NCBI GenBank assembly: GCA_021799755.1
Contig: JAJYZU010000053.1
Location: forward strand, 1 to 7,162
Direction of reading: 5' to 3'
From: Thermoplasmata archaeon
GTDB lineage: Archaea; Thermoplasmatota; Thermoplasmata; Thermoplasmatales; Thermoplasmataceae
DNA: 7,162 bases
The notes under the pieces were generated by a model that saw only the letters and a list, made by a program, of their open reading frames with translations, was not told the origin of the DNA and ran no database searches. Each line of letters begins with the position of its first letter. The first letter of the stretch is position 1. Below are positions 5,451 through 7,162 of the stretch, in pieces. The position numbers and the translations under genes are program-made.

Positions 5451-7162
5451 ATGCACATCGCGGTCCTCGACAAGGAGAAATGCCATCCAAAAAAATGCAA
5501 TCATGAATGCCAGTTTTACTGTCCGCCTGTGAGAAGCGGAACCAAGACAATAGAGTTTGTCGACACACAGGATCAGCCTATTATAAACGAACCACTGTGC
5601 ATCGGTTGCGGAATATGCGTAAGACGATGCCCTTTCGGCGCGATCAAAATCATAAACGTTCCGGACGAGATGAACAAGGACCTTTTCCATCAGTACGGAC
5701 TCAATAAATTCAGACTTTATTCAGTTCCAGCGCTCCAGAAGGGGAAGGTAGTGGCGATTCTCGGCAAAAACGGTCTCGGTAAGACCACTGCCCTGAATAT
5801 TCTTTCCGGCGTTACAATACCGAATTTTGGTGATTATGGAAAGAAACCCGATCAGGATCTTGTAATAGAGAAGATGGCGGGAACACAGATGGGACAGTAT
5901 TTCAAGGATCTCTACAACGGGAAGAAGAAGGTTGCACTTAAGAATCAGTATGTTGACCAGATACCTAGGGTTACCAAGGGCACCATAGGAGAAATAATTA
6001 TCCGTTCTGATATAGATGGAAGGAAGGATGAAATAATTTCAACATTAGAAATGCAGTCATCTCTCAACAAGGACATATCCTCATGCTCAGGCGGCGAACT
6101 GCAGAAACTTGCAATCGCCGTCACCCTGCTGAAGAATGCCGATGTGATGATGTTTGATGAGATGTCTTCGTATCTTGACATTGGCGATAGGCTCAGGATA
6201 GCCAGGATAATACAGGATATTGCAAAGGACAAGACCATAATGGTCGTGGAGCATGATCTTGCTATACTTGACTGGATAGCCGACGAAATATCACCGATTT
6301 ACGGTGAAAGCGGAGCCTACGGTGTCATCGGCATTCAGAGATCAACAAACAAGGCCATCAACTCATTCCTGTCCGGCTACCTGAAGGAGGAGAATGTCAG
6401 GATCAGCACACATACCATAGAGTTCTCCAAGCGTTCTGCCAAGAGAACCCACTCCCAGGAGACACTCGTAAACTGGCAGGATGTGAGGAAGACGCTGGGG
6501 GACTTCACAATATCTTCGGACAAAGGCGAGATCGGCAGGGGAGAGGTCGTTGGGGCAATGGGAAGGAATGCACTGGGAAAAACCACATTTGTGAAGATGC
6601 TTGCGGGTGTTCTTGAAATGGATCAGGGGAGCATCTCAAGAAAACTCAGGATTGCATATAAGCCGCAGTACATATCAACAACCTTTGAAGGCACAGCCTT
6701 TGAGATGCTGTCCCAGTCACTGAAGGAAAGAATGAGCGAGAATTTTGTAAAGGGCGACATTCTGGCCCCGCTTGACATAAACGAAATTATGTACAGCAAC
6801 GTTCAGGATCTGTCCGGAGGTGAGATGCAGAGGCTCTCAATTGCATTGACGCTTGGAACAGATGCAGACCTGTATCTGCTTGACGAACCGTCAGCTCACC
6901 TGGACGCTTCTTTCAGGATGGCCACCGCAAGGGTGATACGCAGGGTAATGGAAAATACAAAGAGGAGTGCAATAGTAGTCGATCACGACATATACTTCAC
7001 GGATCTGATATCAGACCGTCTGATGGTATTTCAGGGGAAGCCGGGAATAGAGGCAACCACATTTGGGCCAACCGATATGAGGACTGGAATGAACATGTTC
7101 CTCAAGGGGGTTGGAATAACATTCAGAAGAGACGAAAAAACCATGCGTCCCAGGATCAACAA
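5451..7162 (+). CDS. abce1: ABCE1/Rli1 ribosome recycling ATPase, 3' end missing
   Basis: ABCE1 splits 70S ribosomes after termination, working with aRF1/Pelota, and uses ATP binding and hydrolysis by two ABC domains. The frame is open for 570 codons to the window edge. Archaeal homologues have about 590-600 residues, and the end seen here (VGITFRRD then RPRIN) is close to the normal C-terminus, so some 20-30 codons are missing. The N-terminal domain has eight cysteines for two 4Fe-4S clusters: Cys11, 16, 20, 24 and Cys50, 53, 56, 60. NBD1 has Walker A GKNGLGKT (105-112), Q-loop Gln166, signature CSGGELQ (212-218), Walker B with Asp236-Glu237 and switch His268. NBD2 has GRNALGKT (371-378), Gln406, LSGGEMQ (454-460), Asp478-Glu479 and His512. 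All catalytic residues are present, but several normally invariant neighbours differ: Cys for Leu before SGGE, Met for Pro after DE in NBD1, and VDHD for VEHD in NBD2. ATG 5451 matches the MRIAV-type start of relatives. Confidence 0.96.
   Translation, partial: MHIAVLDKEKCHPKKCNHECQFYCPPVRSGTKTIEFVDTQDQPIINEPLCIGCGICVRRCPFGAIKIINVPDEMNKDLFHQYGLNKFRLYSVPALQKGKVVAILGKNGLGKTTALNILSGVTIPNFGDYGKKPDQDLVIEKMAGTQMGQYFKDLYNGKKKVALKNQYVDQIPRVTKGTIGEIIIRSDIDGRKDEIISTLEMQSSLNKDISSCSGGELQKLAIAVTLLKNADVMMFDEMSSYLDIGDRLRIARIIQDIAKDKTIMVVEHDLAILDWIADEISPIYGESGAYGVIGIQRSTNKAINSFLSGYLKEENVRISTHTIEFSKRSAKRTHSQETLVNWQDVRKTLGDFTISSDKGEIGRGEVVGAMGRNALGKTTFVKMLAGVLEMDQGSISRKLRIAYKPQYISTTFEGTAFEMLSQSLKERMSENFVKGDILAPLDINEIMYSNVQDLSGGEMQRLSIALTLGTDADLYLLDEPSAHLDASFRMATARVIRRVMENTKRSAIVVDHDIYFTDLISDRLMVFQGKPGIEATTFGPTDMRTGMNMFLKGVGITFRRDEKTMRPRIN

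Noticed and set aside
5079..5690. 203-codon open frame on the minus strand across the small protein and ABCE1 start
   Set aside because: It runs antisense across two well supported genes and their junction, has an irregular composition rich in Cys, Phe and Arg, and resembles no family I know.
1..7162. Possible CRISPR arrays, insertion sequences, toxin-antitoxin or defence clusters
   Set aside because: I saw no regularly spaced direct repeats, terminal inverted repeats with a transposase, or paired small toxin and antitoxin genes. The gene content is that of an ordinary core-genome region.

Overview
The window looks like a piece of a euryarchaeal genome, most probably from the Thermoplasmata (Thermoplasmatales and relatives). 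The reasons are the gene set: a group II chaperonin (thermosome), an archaeal-type wyosine enzyme Taw1, archaeal ABCE1/Rli1, and a small conserved archaeal protein paired with ABCE1. Archaeal TATA-like boxes also lie about 25 bases from several start codons, a spacing typical of leaderless or nearly leaderless transcripts, and T-rich tracts follow some genes. The genus cannot be fixed from the sequence alone.

Layout from left to right: the 3' end of a thermosome subunit gene (1-399, +), followed by T-rich tracts; taw1 (587-1549, +), the tRNA-Phe 4-demethylwyosine synthase; a small two-helix membrane protein on the other strand (1760-1560, -) that converges on taw1; an acyl-CoA dehydrogenase (1933-3126, +) with its own TATA box and a small inverted repeat just upstream of it; a dihydropteroate synthase with an extra N-terminal segment (4240-3221, -), converging on the dehydrogenase; a stand-alone ChrB C-terminal-domain protein (4371-4844, +), divergent from the dihydropteroate synthase; and a two-gene unit of a small conserved protein (5013-5441, +) and ABCE1 (5451 to beyond the right edge, +). 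No gene-free stretch exceeds 300 bases. The longest gaps are about 130-190 bases and mostly hold promoters and short T tracts.

The genes do not form one pathway. Protein folding (thermosome), tRNA modification (Taw1) and ribosome recycling (ABCE1) are core information-processing functions. Acyl-CoA oxidation, pterin/folate synthesis and the ChrB-like protein are separate metabolic or stress functions under their own promoters. The only convincing operon is the small protein plus ABCE1, with 9 bases between stop and start.

I found no CRISPR array, insertion sequence, tRNA, rRNA or obvious new multi-gene system. The points most worth a second look are the unknown protein tied to ABCE1 and its elaborate leader, the lineage-specific changes in ABCE1 motifs, the N-terminal extension of the dihydropteroate synthase, the orphan ChrB-like protein, and the inverted repeat beside the dehydrogenase TATA box.
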